The translations under genes were made by a program, and so were the position numbers. From Acidobacteriota bacterium (GTDB lineage Bacteria > Acidobacteriota > Terriglobia > Terriglobales > Acidobacteriaceae), in contig JAJXYY010000042.1 in assembly GCA_021780315.1 (NCBI GenBank), positions 682,001 to 746,000 of the forward strand: a stretch of DNA of 64,000 nt, written 5' to 3'. Under the pieces are notes generated by a model. It saw only the letters and a list, made by a program, of their open reading frames with translations. It did not search any database and was not told where the DNA came from. This document shows, piece by piece, positions 9,999 to 22,856 of this stretch (positions within the stretch are counted from its first letter, which is position 1; the number at the start of each line of letters is the position of its first letter).

Positions 9999-10334
9999 CT
10001 ACCAGAGTCCCCATGCACGGCTGATGTAGTCACTCAACGTCATTGTCAACAACACCAGAAACGTGAAGAAGCCAGCGCCAACTGTCATCTTGATCAGCTT
10101 CGACTGGTACATCACATGCATAAAGAACAAAATCACCACAACGCCTTTAACGCTGGCAATCGCCAGTGCAATCACAGGATTCATGATCCCAAGATCGACA
10201 AACGCCGCGCCAACAGTCACCGCAGTCAGCGTCAGCAGTGTTGCAAAGATGATCGTGTAGGTCATCGGAGTCACAATATGATGCTCGGCGTGCTCCGGGT
10301 TGGTCACATTGGCTGCGTCGTGATATTCAGACAT
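9999..10334 (-). CDS. ctaF: Cytochrome c oxidase subunit IV (prokaryotic type)
   Basis: This 111-residue protein has three hydrophobic segments and the pattern seen in caa3 oxidase subunit IV (COX4_pro): an opening helix TYTIIFATLLTLTAV, a central helix with ALAIASVKGVVVILFFMHVM, and a last helix FFTFLVLLTMTLSDYI. It is the last gene of the operon, 41 bp after ctaE, and the terminator follows directly. Its role is an accessory membrane subunit that supports assembly or stability of the oxygen reductase; it binds no cofactor. Upstream of the ATG is a purine-rich AAAGAG that can act as ribosome-binding site. Confidence 0.9.
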   Translation of the reverse strand: MSEYHDAANVTNPEHAEHHIVTPMTYTIIFATLLTLTAVTVGAAFVDLGIMNPVIALAIASVKGVVVILFFMHVMYQSKLIKMTVGAGFFTFLVLLTMTLSDYISRAWGLW

Positions 10335-10375
10335 TTCTATCTCTTTTCGTGGTCAACAAACTGCGCCGTACTAAA

Positions 10376-11128
10376 TTAAGATCCCGGATGACGATTGATC
10401 AGGTACAGCAGCGGGAACAGGAAGATCCAGACAATATCGACAAAGTGCCAGTACAGTCCAAAGTTCTCAATCGGTGCAACATACCCGGACGAAAACTCCC
10501 CGCGGTTTGCACGCCAGATCAACCAGAACAGCAAGCCAATTCCGATAATCATGTGCAAAGCATGCATTCCGGTCATCGCGAAATACAGCGAGAAGAATAC
10601 CTGCGTCTTCTGCGCCATGTCCGGAGCCAAAGGAGTCTCTTTCAACCCATACGCCTGCGGATTCACAAACTCAGAGACATCGAAATGCTCACCCGGAATA
10701 TGGTGCTTCTCCCACTTCTCGTGGTACTCCACATATTTGATTCCAAGAAACACGAAACCCAATACTGTCGTAATCACCAGAAACAGAACCAGCAGGCCCT
10801 TTTTACGAACCTCAGCCGCCCACACACCCAGCGCCATAAAATAGCCCGAGCCAATGAGCACTGCTGTATTGATTGCGCCCAGCTTGATGCTCAACTGGTT
10901 CGAGGCCGCGACAAACGCGTCGTGATACCAGTTGCGGTATAGCAAATAGGCAAAAAATAGTCCGCCGAAAAACATGATCTCTGTCAGCAGGAACAGCCAC
11001 ATGCCGAACGTGCCGGCTTCGCGCTGCTGCTGCTCCGTCTCAAAGTGATGACAGTGCTGCGGAAGAGCTACATGTTCATGCTCTTCCTCGTGAGTGTGAG
11101 CATGCGATGCTACTAGCGCATTATCCAA
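10376..11128 (-). CDS. ctaE: Cytochrome c oxidase subunit III
   Basis: This 250-residue membrane protein begins with a His/Glu-rich cytoplasmic tail ([20 protein letters not shown]), then [24 protein letters not shown], the standard first subunit III helix with its conserved Glu. The later [12 protein letters not shown] and [18 protein letters not shown] blocks complete the family signature. Its ATG lies inside the end of ctaD (8-bp overlap), so translation is coupled. It is a non-catalytic core subunit of the heme-copper oxygen reductase. The His-rich N-terminus could bind metal, but that is a guess. Confidence 0.95.
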   Translation of the reverse strand: MDNALVASHAHTHEEEHEHVALPQHCHHFETEQQQREAGTFGMWLFLLTEIMFFGGLFFAYLLYRNWYHDAFVAASNQLSIKLGAINTAVLIGSGYFMALGVWAAEVRKKGLLVLFLVITTVLGFVFLGIKYVEYHEKWEKHHIPGEHFDVSEFVNPQAYGLKETPLAPDMAQKTQVFFSLYFAMTGMHALHMIIGIGLLFWLIWRANRGEFSSGYVAPIENFGLYWHFVDIVWIFLFPLLYLINRHPGS

Positions 11129-12794
11129 CGGTCGTCACCTCATGTTCCGTCTTGTTCGCCAACCACTCGTAGTCATAAGCGTCCTGGGTCACAATCGGAA
11201 TCTCAGTAAAATTCTCAGTCAAAGGCGGGGACTGAATCTGCCATTCCAGACCCGTCGCCTGCCACGGATTATTGCCCGCAATCGCGCCATACTTCAACGA
11301 CCAGCCCAGATACAACACCGGCAGCAGGAAGCCAACTCCCAACACTGTCGCACCGGCAGTCGATAGCACGTTCAGCACTTGAAACTCGGGCGGGTATGCA
11401 TGATACCGGCGCGGCATGCCCAGATAGCCCAGAACGAACTGCGGCATAAACGTCAGGTTGAATCCGATAAAGCTCGTCACCGCCGACAGCTTCGAGAGCG
11501 ACTCCGGATACATACGGCCAAACATCTTCGGCCACCAGAAGTGTATCCCGCCCAGAAACGCCATCAACATGCCACCCACCATCACATAGTGAAAGTGCGC
11601 CACGATAAAGTACGTCTCCGTCAGGTGAATGTCCATGCCCAAAGCGCCCAGAAACACGCCCGTCATACCGCCGATCGTGAACAAGCCGATAAACGCAAAG
11701 GCATACAGCATTGGAGTCTCAAACGTGATTGACCCCTTCTGCAGCGTGAACGCCCAATTGAAGATCTTGATCGCAGAAGGAACCGCCACCAACATCGTCA
11801 GCAACGAGAACACCAGCGCCGAGTAGTTCGATACGCCCATGATGAACATGTGGTGTTCCCATACGAAAAACCCGAACAACGCAATCGCCACCGATGAAAA
11901 CGCAACAGCCGTGTAACCGAAGATACGCTTCCGGCTGAACGTGCTGATCACCTCGGAGATAACTCCCATGCCCGGCAGAATCATGATGTACACAGCAGGG
12001 TGAGAATAGAACCAGAACAGATGCTGGAACAACAGGGGATCGCCGCCCTTGGTCGGATCAAATACGCCCAGACCCAGCGTCCGCTCCAACGCCACCAGCA
12101 CCAGCGAGATCGCCAACACCGGCGTGCCCAGGACCATCAGGATGGAAGCCGCATAATTAGCCCACACAAACAAAGGCATCCGGAACCACGTCATACCGGG
12201 TGCGCGCATCCGGTGGATCGTCACAATAAAATTCAAACCCGTAAAGATCGAGGCGAAACCCGCTATAAAGATTCCCGTCGCAGCAGTCACTACATTTGTG
12301 TTCAGATAGTGCGTCGACAGCGGAGTCGTGAACGTCCAGCCAGTATCGACACCACCGGTCACCAGCGCCGTCAGAGTCAACACGCCGCCAGTCATAAACA
12401 AGTACCAGCTAAGCAGATTGATCTTCGGGAACGCCAGGTCTTTGGCGCCAATCATGATTGGAATCAGAAAATTACCTAGTGTTGCCGGGACCGAAGGCAC
12501 CAGAAACAGGAAGATCATGATGATGCCATGCAGCGAAAACAGCTTGTTGTATGTATCCGAAGCCACCAGATCTGGCTGAGGCGTCAGCAACTCCAAACGG
12601 ATAAGACCCGCAAAGATGCCACCCAGAAAGAAGAAGAACGTAATCGAGATCAGATACAAAATCGCGATCCGCTTGTGGTCGCCGGTAAACAACCAGCTCA
12701 GCAAACCATGCTCATTATTCAGATAGTCGCGCTTCGGCATCGTCGCCGTGCGCTGGTCCGGCAGGTTCACAATCGTTGAAGTAGTTCCACTCAT
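11121..12794 (-). CDS. ctaD: Cytochrome c oxidase subunit I, type A2 (caa3)
   Basis: This 557-residue catalytic subunit has 12 predicted helices and binds heme a and the heme a3-CuB centre. The CuB/proton-channel region reads [15 protein letters not shown]: the usual glutamate of the HPEVY motif is Ala, while the YS pair before HP is present. This is the hallmark of A2-type oxidases such as the Rhodothermus marinus caa3 enzyme. Other ligand regions are intact, including HHMF for CuB and [10 protein letters not shown] for the hemes. Its ATG overlaps the ctaC stop by four bases. It is the terminal O2-reducing, proton-pumping unit served by the alternative complex III encoded upstream. Confidence 0.96.
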   Translation of the reverse strand: MSGTTSTIVNLPDQRTATMPKRDYLNNEHGLLSWLFTGDHKRIAILYLISITFFFFLGGIFAGLIRLELLTPQPDLVASDTYNKLFSLHGIIMIFLFLVPSVPATLGNFLIPIMIGAKDLAFPKINLLSWYLFMTGGVLTLTALVTGGVDTGWTFTTPLSTHYLNTNVVTAATGIFIAGFASIFTGLNFIVTIHRMRAPGMTWFRMPLFVWANYAASILMVLGTPVLAISLVLVALERTLGLGVFDPTKGGDPLLFQHLFWFYSHPAVYIMILPGMGVISEVISTFSRKRIFGYTAVAFSSVAIALFGFFVWEHHMFIMGVSNYSALVFSLLTMLVAVPSAIKIFNWAFTLQKGSITFETPMLYAFAFIGLFTIGGMTGVFLGALGMDIHLTETYFIVAHFHYVMVGGMLMAFLGGIHFWWPKMFGRMYPESLSKLSAVTSFIGFNLTFMPQFVLGYLGMPRRYHAYPPEFQVLNVLSTAGATVLGVGFLLPVLYLGWSLKYGAIAGNNPWQATGLEWQIQSPPLTENFTEIPIVTQDAYDYEWLANKTEHEVTTVG

Positions 12795-13834
12795 GGCTTC
12801 ACCATCCCCGGCGTTGTCGGCGCCACTTTATCAGACTGCGATGTGGTCAGCGTCTGCTGCACACGGTAGTTGTTATCTAACGTCTTGATGTACTCCACCA
12901 GGTCGATCAACCCATCTTCGCTGACCTGGCCTTGATACGTCGGCATGATCGGCGCATACCCTGCCGTCACATGCTGTGAAGGATTCAAAATCGCATCCCG
13001 CAGATACGCATCGTTCACCAGCACCTGCGAACCGTTAGCCAACTGCAGCTTCGATCCATACACACCAGCCAGATTTGGACCACGGGCAGCAGCGTTCCCA
13101 GAGTGGCATGAATTGCAGCCCATGCTCGCAAACAACCGTTCCCCGTTCTGCGCCAGCGACATGCCGCTGGTTGACTGCTTCGTCCAGCTCTCATAATCCT
13201 CTGGTGACATGGCCACAATATCGCCAATCATGGCTGAGTGCGCCGTGCCGCAATACTGCGTGCAGAAAATGTGATACGTCCCGGCATCGGTCGCTTCAAA
13301 CCACACCGTCGAGTACCGTCCCGGAATAACCTCCCGCTTGACACGGAAGTCGGGAATAGAAAAGCTATGGAACACATCCTGCGAGATCATCGTCAGCTGC
13401 ACCGGACGCCCAATCGGAACGTGCAGCGCATTGATCTCATGCTGCCCACCCGGGTGCTCCGCCTTCCACATCCACTGCTTGCCAACAATGTAAATATTCA
13501 TCGAGTTCGTCGGTGGCGTATAGATACGGAAGTACAGCAGCGCGCCCCACACAAACGTCACAAGGAACAACGCCAGCGGAATAATGGTCCAGGTGGCCTC
13601 CAGCAGTGTGGAGCCTTCCACTTGCGTGGCCACCGGGTTCCGCGCCGCACGATAACGAATCGAGAAGCCAAACACCAGCGCCCCAACCAGCACGACGCCA
13701 ATCAGCGTGATCAGCAGCAGGAAGAAGTAAAGCGCGTCAGTGTAGGGAGCAATGGTCGACGCCTCGCTCGGAAAGAGCGCTGACGCGTGAAGCCATTTCA
13801 CCAAAAATTGCCACAGTACTGGACTGATATGCAT
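12791..13834 (-). CDS. ctaC: Cytochrome c oxidase subunit II with C-terminal cytochrome c domain (caa3 type)
   Basis: This 347-residue subunit has two N-terminal membrane helices (about residues 25-60 and 85-108), a cupredoxin domain with the CuA ligand loop [13 protein letters not shown], and a fused cytochrome c domain with CNSCH as heme attachment site. The fused heme defines a caa3 oxidase, which takes electrons directly from alternative complex III or a small cytochrome c. In the CuA loop the residue between the two cysteines that is usually Glu (CxExC) is Gln. The stop overlaps the ctaD start (ATGA). A GGGTAACG stretch precedes the ATG. Confidence 0.95.
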   Translation of the reverse strand: MHISPVLWQFLVKWLHASALFPSEASTIAPYTDALYFFLLLITLIGVVLVGALVFGFSIRYRAARNPVATQVEGSTLLEATWTIIPLALFLVTFVWGALLYFRIYTPPTNSMNIYIVGKQWMWKAEHPGGQHEINALHVPIGRPVQLTMISQDVFHSFSIPDFRVKREVIPGRYSTVWFEATDAGTYHIFCTQYCGTAHSAMIGDIVAMSPEDYESWTKQSTSGMSLAQNGERLFASMGCNSCHSGNAAARGPNLAGVYGSKLQLANGSQVLVNDAYLRDAILNPSQHVTAGYAPIMPTYQGQVSEDGLIDLVEYIKTLDNNYRVQQTLTTSQSDKVAPTTPGMVKP

Positions 13835-13843
13835 CGTTACCCT

Positions 13844-14743
13844 TTATCCGTTCTCTTTCTTCGTCAGGTCGTGGTCGCGTCCTAACTTCATGTCGCGACG
13901 AAACATCAAAAACATAAATCCACCCAGGCCGGCCACCGTCACCATTCCGCCCAGTTGAACAACACGCGCAACAATCAACGAATGCTTGTTCGTCTCGGGA
14001 TCGTAGTGATAGCAATACGTCAAAATATTCGCTACCGGCGAGCCGATCTTATTGCCAGAGGCCTCAATCAACCCCAACAGCATATCTTTCGGTGAGTACT
14101 CAACGCCCAAATAGTACTGCGCTAATCGGCCGTTGGTCGTGACCAGTTCTATCGAACTGGCATGGGCAAACTGGGTCAACTTGCCGTCCGGCCCCGGAAC
14201 CCTCACATATCCAAACCCAATCGCGTCCGTCACCGCATCTATGGAAGGCGTCTGGCCCGTCAGAAAATGCCAGCCAGCGGCACTCTCAGGACGACCATAG
14301 CGCTTCACATAAAATGCTTTCTTCTTCGCCGCCAACTCTGGCGTGTCGCTCGGATCGATGCTGATCACAATCACATCGAAGTCTTTCCCCGGCTGCAACT
14401 TCACCATCTCCAGCGCCGAAGTCAACCCATCCAATTCCTCCGAGCACAACATGGGACAGTTGAAATACACCAGCGAAATCACTGCAGGTCGCTTCCCAAA
14501 GTAATCGCCCAGCACCACCTGCTTGCCCGTCTCATCTACAAACGCTGCACTCATCGGCAGCAGTTGATTCAGGTGTTGCGAAACGCCAACCTTCTGCAGC
14601 ACACGAGGCAGTTGATCGCCCGTATTTTCGCCCGACTGCTTCTCCGCATAACCCGAGACCTGACCGAACACAGGCGCACTCAGCAGAATGCAGCCAACTA
14701 CCGCTGCGACCCACCTCGCTCGAATTGTCCGCCTGCTCGTCAT
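13844..14743 (-). CDS. sco: SCO1/SenC-type copper chaperone
   Basis: This 299-residue protein has a signal peptide and a thioredoxin-like fold with the copper-binding CPMLC motif (Cys96, Cys100) and the partner His194 in FAHASS. SCO proteins deliver copper to the CuA centre of oxidase subunit II in the periplasm. Unlike shorter homologs it has a C-terminal membrane helix (VVQLGGMVTVAGLGGFMFLMF), so it may be held to the membrane at this end. It sits 10 bp upstream of ctaC, the gene for its expected client. A clear GGGAG precedes the ATG by five bases. Confidence 0.93.
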   Translation of the reverse strand: MTSRRTIRARWVAAVVGCILLSAPVFGQVSGYAEKQSGENTGDQLPRVLQKVGVSQHLNQLLPMSAAFVDETGKQVVLGDYFGKRPAVISLVYFNCPMLCSEELDGLTSALEMVKLQPGKDFDVIVISIDPSDTPELAAKKKAFYVKRYGRPESAAGWHFLTGQTPSIDAVTDAIGFGYVRVPGPDGKLTQFAHASSIELVTTNGRLAQYYLGVEYSPKDMLLGLIEASGNKIGSPVANILTYCYHYDPETNKHSLIVARVVQLGGMVTVAGLGGFMFLMFRRDMKLGRDHDLTKKENG

Positions 14744-14785
14744 GCGATCTCCCTGCTTCTATCTTATTGCGTCCAGCCGTCCCGG

Positions 14786-15469
14786 CTACTTGATTGACGT
14801 CACCGCAGCGTGTGTTCCCGCTTCGGCTTTGCTGTAATTCATCTTCTGTGCCCGGGCTTCCATCACGTCAAGTTCATATCCCGTGCGGGCAAAGCCAGTC
14901 GTCAACGGTGCCGCTACTGTCGGCTTCACATCGCCAGCCATCTCCACCGTCGTCGTCGTTGCCTGCGCATTCACCGGAAGACCACGCTGCGCGATCAACT
15001 CCATCGCACGCGAGATCGGAATCCGGATTGTGCCGCTCTGGCCAGAGACCTCGCTGTAGTGGTCCAGCAAAAGATCCTCGCGCGAATGCAGATCTGCCGT
15101 TGCCTGGTTGCCATCGTCGATATCCAGCCGAGGTGTTGGGAACGTCTCCGTCACCTGCTGTAGCTGCTTCTGCTGAATCTCCGGGTTGCTCGCCAGATTC
15201 TGACGCTGCGCCCCAGGTGCGGCCATACCTGGCAACTGTGCCTGCTGGTTCCACTTGTTCGACGGTCCATCCTGCTTTTCGAATGCGCTGTTGATCACGC
15301 GACCCATTACAAAGCAGAAGCCGAAGAACACTACCAGGAAGCCCATCAAGCCAGCCAGGAATACGACAACGCCGCTGACGTTGACGTCGCTCGTCTCGTA
15401 CCCGGGATGCTCCGTATCAGGAACCTCGGAGTGGCCTGCGTGTTGGTTCAATTCATCGTTAGTGGGCAT
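14786..15469 (-). CDS. Unknown single-span membrane protein of the act-cta operon
   Basis: This 227-residue protein has a short acidic/His-containing N-terminus, one membrane helix (VSGVVVFLAGLMGFLVVFFGF, about residues 31-51) and an extracytoplasmic tail. The tail is Gln-rich (NPEIQQKQLQQ), then has an acidic block DIDDGN, and contains a conserved-looking RIPISRAMELIAQRGLP motif. I do not recognise a characterised family. The ATG chosen has GGAG seven bases upstream and lies 11 bp inside the end of actF, so it is cotranslated. Its place between actF and sco suggests an extra subunit of alternative complex III, a bridge between the two complexes, or an assembly factor; this is inference. No heme or metal motif is present. 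Confidence 0.8.
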   Translation of the reverse strand: MPTNDELNQHAGHSEVPDTEHPGYETSDVNVSGVVVFLAGLMGFLVVFFGFCFVMGRVINSAFEKQDGPSNKWNQQAQLPGMAAPGAQRQNLASNPEIQQKQLQQVTETFPTPRLDIDDGNQATADLHSREDLLLDHYSEVSGQSGTIRIPISRAMELIAQRGLPVNAQATTTTVEMAGDVKPTVAAPLTTGFARTGYELDVMEARAQKMNYSKAEAGTHAAVTSIK

Positions 15470-16802
15470 GTTCAGGCTCCAGAATCTCCTCAAGGTGAGG
15501 ATCGTTCACATTGACCAGAGGACGCGCCTTCAGTTGCGTCAGGTAGTAAGCTCCCCACAACGCCATCACTGTAACCGGAACCGTGATGTACGCCAGGATG
15601 CCAATATTGTCATGGATGTGCAGATTTCCGGCCGCATCCTTGAAGTTTGGCTCAATCAGCCAGAACATATCCACGCAGCGGGCAAAGATCATCCAGCTCG
15701 TCAGCCATACCATCTTCGTCTTGTTCCGTTTCAGATCGCGCGACAGGAGCAGAGAGAACGGAATCAGCCAATGGAAGATAAAGTCGGCGGTACACACATA
15801 CCACCAGCCGCCATGGATGCGGTTTAGATACCAGGGAATTTCATCCGGCACGTTCCCCGACCAGATGATCAGAAACTCAGCGAACGTCAGGTAAATATTC
15901 AACATCACAAAGGCAAAGATGAACTTGCCCAGGTCGTGCTGTTCCGTCGTCCGCAGCAGAGTCTTCATCGGCTCAAACCGCGACAGCAGAATGACGCTCA
16001 GAATACCCAGCGCCAACACCGCATACCCCTGACCCACCAGAAACTGCAAGCCCCAGATCGACGAATACCAGGTCACATCCAGTGACTTGATCCAGATGAT
16101 CGCACCGTCCGTCAACAACACCACGTAGATAAAGATGCCAATACCGCTGAGGTTCTCAAACTTGACCCGCCACTTGTCGAAGCTCGCCTGGCTGCCTGCC
16201 GTCGGGTCCGCATCGCGCTGCAGCGACCACTTGTTCAGCAGCGTCGCAATCAGCAACAGGACGCCAAAGATGATTGCGCTCTGCACCGATACCGCTGTCG
16301 GGCTCAACATGGCACGCTTGGCGTTTGCAGTCATCGCCTGTTCCGCGGTAATCGCATGCGCCGAAAGTGCCTGAGCCGTTGCTGCCGCTGTCGGATACAG
16401 CGCCCACTGGTACAGGTGCTTCATCAGGAAAAGGATTGGCAGCAGCATCACGCCCACCAGCCACAACGTCCGCGTCATTGCCTCCAGCGGACGACGCAGT
16501 AACAGGCCCCATTTACCGCCTGAGACATACTGCAGCATCAGCAGAACCAGACCGCCGCCGGCAAAGCCGAAGCAAGTCATGTAGCCCATAAGATATGCAC
16601 GCAGAATGTGGTTCTTTCCCTCGTGGCTAAAACCAAACGGAATCGTCAGCACCGCAAACAGTGCCGCAACGATCAGTAACCGCGTCCGCCAGACGTCGAC
16701 GACCTCTGGTGCGCCCAAAGTGGCTGGCAGCGTGCGTGATGCGTGAGCCGCACTGCTGTGCTGCCCGTCTGCTGCGCCGTGATGTTCGTGTCCTGATGAC
16801 AT
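15459..16802 (-). CDS. actF: Alternative complex III membrane subunit ActF
   Basis: This protein of about 447 residues has a His-rich N-terminal tail and about ten hydrophobic helices, starting LLIVAALFAVLTIPFGF. The sequence and its place after the cytochrome subunit identify it as ActF, the second NrfD-like quinone-associated subunit of alternative complex III (quinol:electron acceptor oxidoreductase). Features include GFAGGGLVLLMLQYV and the C-terminal LAYITVPVTVMALWGAYY. I place the start at the ATG at 16802 because the earlier candidate nine bases upstream is TTG. It overlaps the next gene by 11 bp. It acts in the cytoplasmic membrane with ActC. Confidence 0.92.
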   Translation of the reverse strand: MSSGHEHHGAADGQHSSAAHASRTLPATLGAPEVVDVWRTRLLIVAALFAVLTIPFGFSHEGKNHILRAYLMGYMTCFGFAGGGLVLLMLQYVSGGKWGLLLRRPLEAMTRTLWLVGVMLLPILFLMKHLYQWALYPTAAATAQALSAHAITAEQAMTANAKRAMLSPTAVSVQSAIIFGVLLLIATLLNKWSLQRDADPTAGSQASFDKWRVKFENLSGIGIFIYVVLLTDGAIIWIKSLDVTWYSSIWGLQFLVGQGYAVLALGILSVILLSRFEPMKTLLRTTEQHDLGKFIFAFVMLNIYLTFAEFLIIWSGNVPDEIPWYLNRIHGGWWYVCTADFIFHWLIPFSLLLSRDLKRNKTKMVWLTSWMIFARCVDMFWLIEPNFKDAAGNLHIHDNIGILAYITVPVTVMALWGAYYLTQLKARPLVNVNDPHLEEILEPEHAH

Positions 16803-16835
16803 GCTGTTCAAGCCTTCGTTCGGAAGCTTCCGATG

Positions 16836-17657
16836 TTATTGCTTTGCTGTGCTGGTTCCGGTTGTTGTAACTGCAGACTTTGCTGGCTTCGGCGACTCAG
16901 GTACTGCCGACGTGTCCATCGCTCCACCCTGCTGGGTCGGCAGAACATATGGCTGGCCGTCCGGCGTTCCATGTACCGCAGTTCCCGGCAGCGTCCACTC
17001 GTCGGCAAACGATGCAGGCAAACCCTCGCTCTCGGCAATGCTGCTCAGTGGCTCCACATGCGCACCCGCTGCCACATCCGCCTGCGTCGCCTTTTGGCTC
17101 AACTGTAGCGCCTTGATGTACGCCACGACTGCCCAGCGATCGGCGGGTGTCAGCTGTGCCGAATAATCCGGCATCGCACCATAGCCGTTCGAAATCACAT
17201 TGAAGAAGTGTCCTAGAGGGGCTGCTTCCAAACGCGCCGTATGAAAGTTGCCTGCGGGCGCATAGCCGCGCTGCACAATCATGCCTACGCCATTGCCCAC
17301 ACGAGAGTGGCACGGTGTGCAGTACACGTTGTACCGCTCCTGCCCCTTCGCCAACACCTGCAACGTCACCGGGAAGGGCATTCCTTCGCCTTCTTTACCC
17401 GCGATAAAGCCCGTATAAAAGTACGAATCCTGATGCAGTTGGTTACGCGCCACCGTGTTCTCCACCTGCGGACGAACTGACCTGCCGTCGGCATAGAAGT
17501 CCGTGCCGCGCTGTGGATAGAACTTCGGCTGATTATGCATGTCCTGCCGGCAGCCGGCCAGCAGACTCATCGCCCCTACGGCGACGATCGCAGCTATTTT
17601 GCTCTGACTTGACACGCGACGTCCTGTTCCCTGTGCGGTGATTCCTGCGCTCATCAT
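16836..17657 (-). CDS. actE: Alternative complex III mono-heme cytochrome c subunit ActE
   Basis: This 273-residue lipoprotein has a signal sequence with lipobox L-L-A-G-C (Cys36) and a single heme attachment motif CTPCH (Cys113-His117); GAMPDYS further on can supply the axial methionine. In alternative complex III, ActE is the cytochrome that passes electrons to the oxidase or a soluble carrier. The C-terminal 70 residues are Pro/Thr/Ala-rich and look disordered. The ATG overlaps the actD stop by one base (TAATG), which couples translation. Confidence 0.92.
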   Translation of the reverse strand: MMSAGITAQGTGRRVSSQSKIAAIVAVGAMSLLAGCRQDMHNQPKFYPQRGTDFYADGRSVRPQVENTVARNQLHQDSYFYTGFIAGKEGEGMPFPVTLQVLAKGQERYNVYCTPCHSRVGNGVGMIVQRGYAPAGNFHTARLEAAPLGHFFNVISNGYGAMPDYSAQLTPADRWAVVAYIKALQLSQKATQADVAAGAHVEPLSSIAESEGLPASFADEWTLPGTAVHGTPDGQPYVLPTQQGGAMDTSAVPESPKPAKSAVTTTGTSTAKQ

Positions 17658-18199
17658 TAGTGGTCTACCTCTACTACCGAAACTGCCGGAAACTGTTCCA
17701 GAAACTTCCGCGTTTCGGTCAGAGAAAACTGTGGGTCCACTGCCTCCAGACAGAGGAAGAACTTATCCGTCGTTGCACCATTCCGAAAGTTCGGCGCATT
17801 GAAGACCGGGTGGTACAACTGTGGCATTCCATTCAGTGCAATCATGCCAAACGCCGCCGAAAGGCCGGCAAACAGAATCGTCCACTCATATGCAGGAATA
17901 ATGAAGGCAGGCCACGAGAACAACGGTCGGCCAGCAATATTCAGCGGATACGCCCAGACGTTGATCCAAGTCTCCATCAAGTATGCCGTCGTGACACCCA
18001 TCAAGCCACCCAGCAGGCAAACCAGTGGAACCCGCGTCTTGTGGAAGTGCAATGCCTCCGCCGCTTCTTCTACCGGGTACGGCGTGTAGCACTCCATCCG
18101 GCGATAGCCGGCGTGGCGCGCTGCCTCCGTCGCTTCAACCAGCTCGGTCGGCGTATTGAACTCCGCAAGCAAACCGTAAATTCCCTCACGTGGCGGCAT
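17657..18199 (-). CDS. actD: Alternative complex III subunit ActD (DUF3341)
   Basis: This 180-residue protein has an N-terminal soluble part (GIYGLLAEFNTPTELVEA) and two membrane helices, one near VPLVCLLGGLMGVTTAYLME and one near WTILFAGLSAAFGMIALNG. These match the DUF3341 family, the ActD subunit of alternative complex III, which links membrane and soluble arms and carries no cofactor. It starts within the TAATG overlap with actC and ends in the TAATG overlap with actE. Confidence 0.92.
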   Translation of the reverse strand: MPPREGIYGLLAEFNTPTELVEATEAARHAGYRRMECYTPYPVEEAAEALHFHKTRVPLVCLLGGLMGVTTAYLMETWINVWAYPLNIAGRPLFSWPAFIIPAYEWTILFAGLSAAFGMIALNGMPQLYHPVFNAPNFRNGATTDKFFLCLEAVDPQFSLTETRKFLEQFPAVSVVEVDH

Positions 18200-19628
18200 T
18201 AGACTCTCTCCTCAACGACTGACGCAGCGTCCGAACCGCCACGCTTCACCTTGGTCTGCGGAAGCATCATGCGAATCTCGGACATCGGAATCATAGGTAG
18301 GAAGCGGACAAACAGGAAGAACAGGAACGTAAACAAGCCCATCGTTCCTACATAGATCATGTAATCCCACTTCGTGGCCCGGTACGTGCCCCAACTGGAC
18401 GGCAGATAGTCCCGGTACAGGCTGGTCACTACGATGACAAAACGCTCAAACCACATGCCCGTATTTACGATCAGCGACAGGACGAAGAGATACGTCACAT
18501 TCACCCGCAACTTGCGCGACCACAACGACGTAAGCGGAATCGCGATGTTCGTCAGAATCAAGATCCAGTATGCCCAGCCCATAGGCCCGAACATACGGTT
18601 CCACATCATGAAGAACTCCCAGTGGCTGGCCGAGTACCACGACATGAATACCTCCATGCCGTAGCCGTACGCCACAATACCACCCGTACCCAGCATCACC
18701 TTCGCCATATTATCCAGATGGCGCAAGGTCACCATGTCTTCCAGGTGATAGAACTTGCGGATCGGAATCGCCAGCGTCAGCACCATCGCAAAGCCCGAGT
18801 AGATCGCGCCCGCGACAAAGTATGGAGGGAAGATCGTCGTGTGCCAGCCAGCCAGCGCCGCGACCGCAAAGTCGAAGCTGATGACCGTGTGTACCGAAAG
18901 CACCAGCGGTGTCGAAAGACCCGCCAGCAACAGCGAAGCCGACTCATACCGAATCCAGTGCCGCGTCGATCCGCGCCAACCCAACGACAGCAGGCCGTAC
19001 ATATACTTCGCAAACGGCATCGTCGCCCGGTCACGCAGCGTTCCGAAGTCCGGAATCATACCCACGTACCAGAACACAATCGAGATCGTCGCGTACGTCG
19101 ATACCGCGAACACGTCCCACGCCAGCGGGCTGCGGAACTGCGGCCAGACGTTCATCGTGTTCGGGTACGGAAATAGCCAGTACGCCAGCCATGGACGGCC
19201 TACGTGGATCAGCGGAAACGTACCTGCGCAAACCACGGCAAAGATCGTCATCGCCTCCGCAAATCGGTTGATCGAGTTGCGCCACGTCTGCTTGAACAGC
19301 AGCAGAATCGCAGAGATCAACGTGCCGGCGTGGCCGATACCGATCCACCACACGAAGTTGATGATCGCAAAGCCCCAGGCGCCAGGAATCGTAACGCCCC
19401 AGATTCCTACGCCCTTCAGAAACAGCCAGGTGCAGCCGATCACTACGCCGGTCGCCACCGCTCCACCCAGCATCAGGCCAAAAAACCAGCCCAGTGGAGT
19501 GTTCGACGTCAGCACGATCCCAGCAATCTTCTGCGTGACCGACTTGAAGTTATGACCGGGAGCGATCACGGCATACTCGCCGGTACGCGGATCGATCATC
19601 GGATCATTCAATGGAACTTTGGTCGCCA

Positions 19629-19629
<1 letters not shown>
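18199..19629 (-). CDS. actC: Alternative complex III NrfD-like quinol-binding subunit ActC
   Basis: This 476-residue polytopic protein is an NrfD/PsrC homolog with about ten helices. The N-terminal NTPLGWFFGLMLGGAVATGV and the conserved GIGHAGTLISAILLLF are characteristic of ActC; the acidic and His residues in this region are thought in the family to shape the quinol site and a proton path. It pairs with the Fe-S subunit ActB, which is encoded immediately upstream and whose stop overlaps its start (TAATG). It oxidises menaquinol in the cytoplasmic membrane and hands electrons to ActB. Confidence 0.94.
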
Positions 19630-22852
<3,223 letters not shown>

Positions 22853-22856
<4 letters not shown>

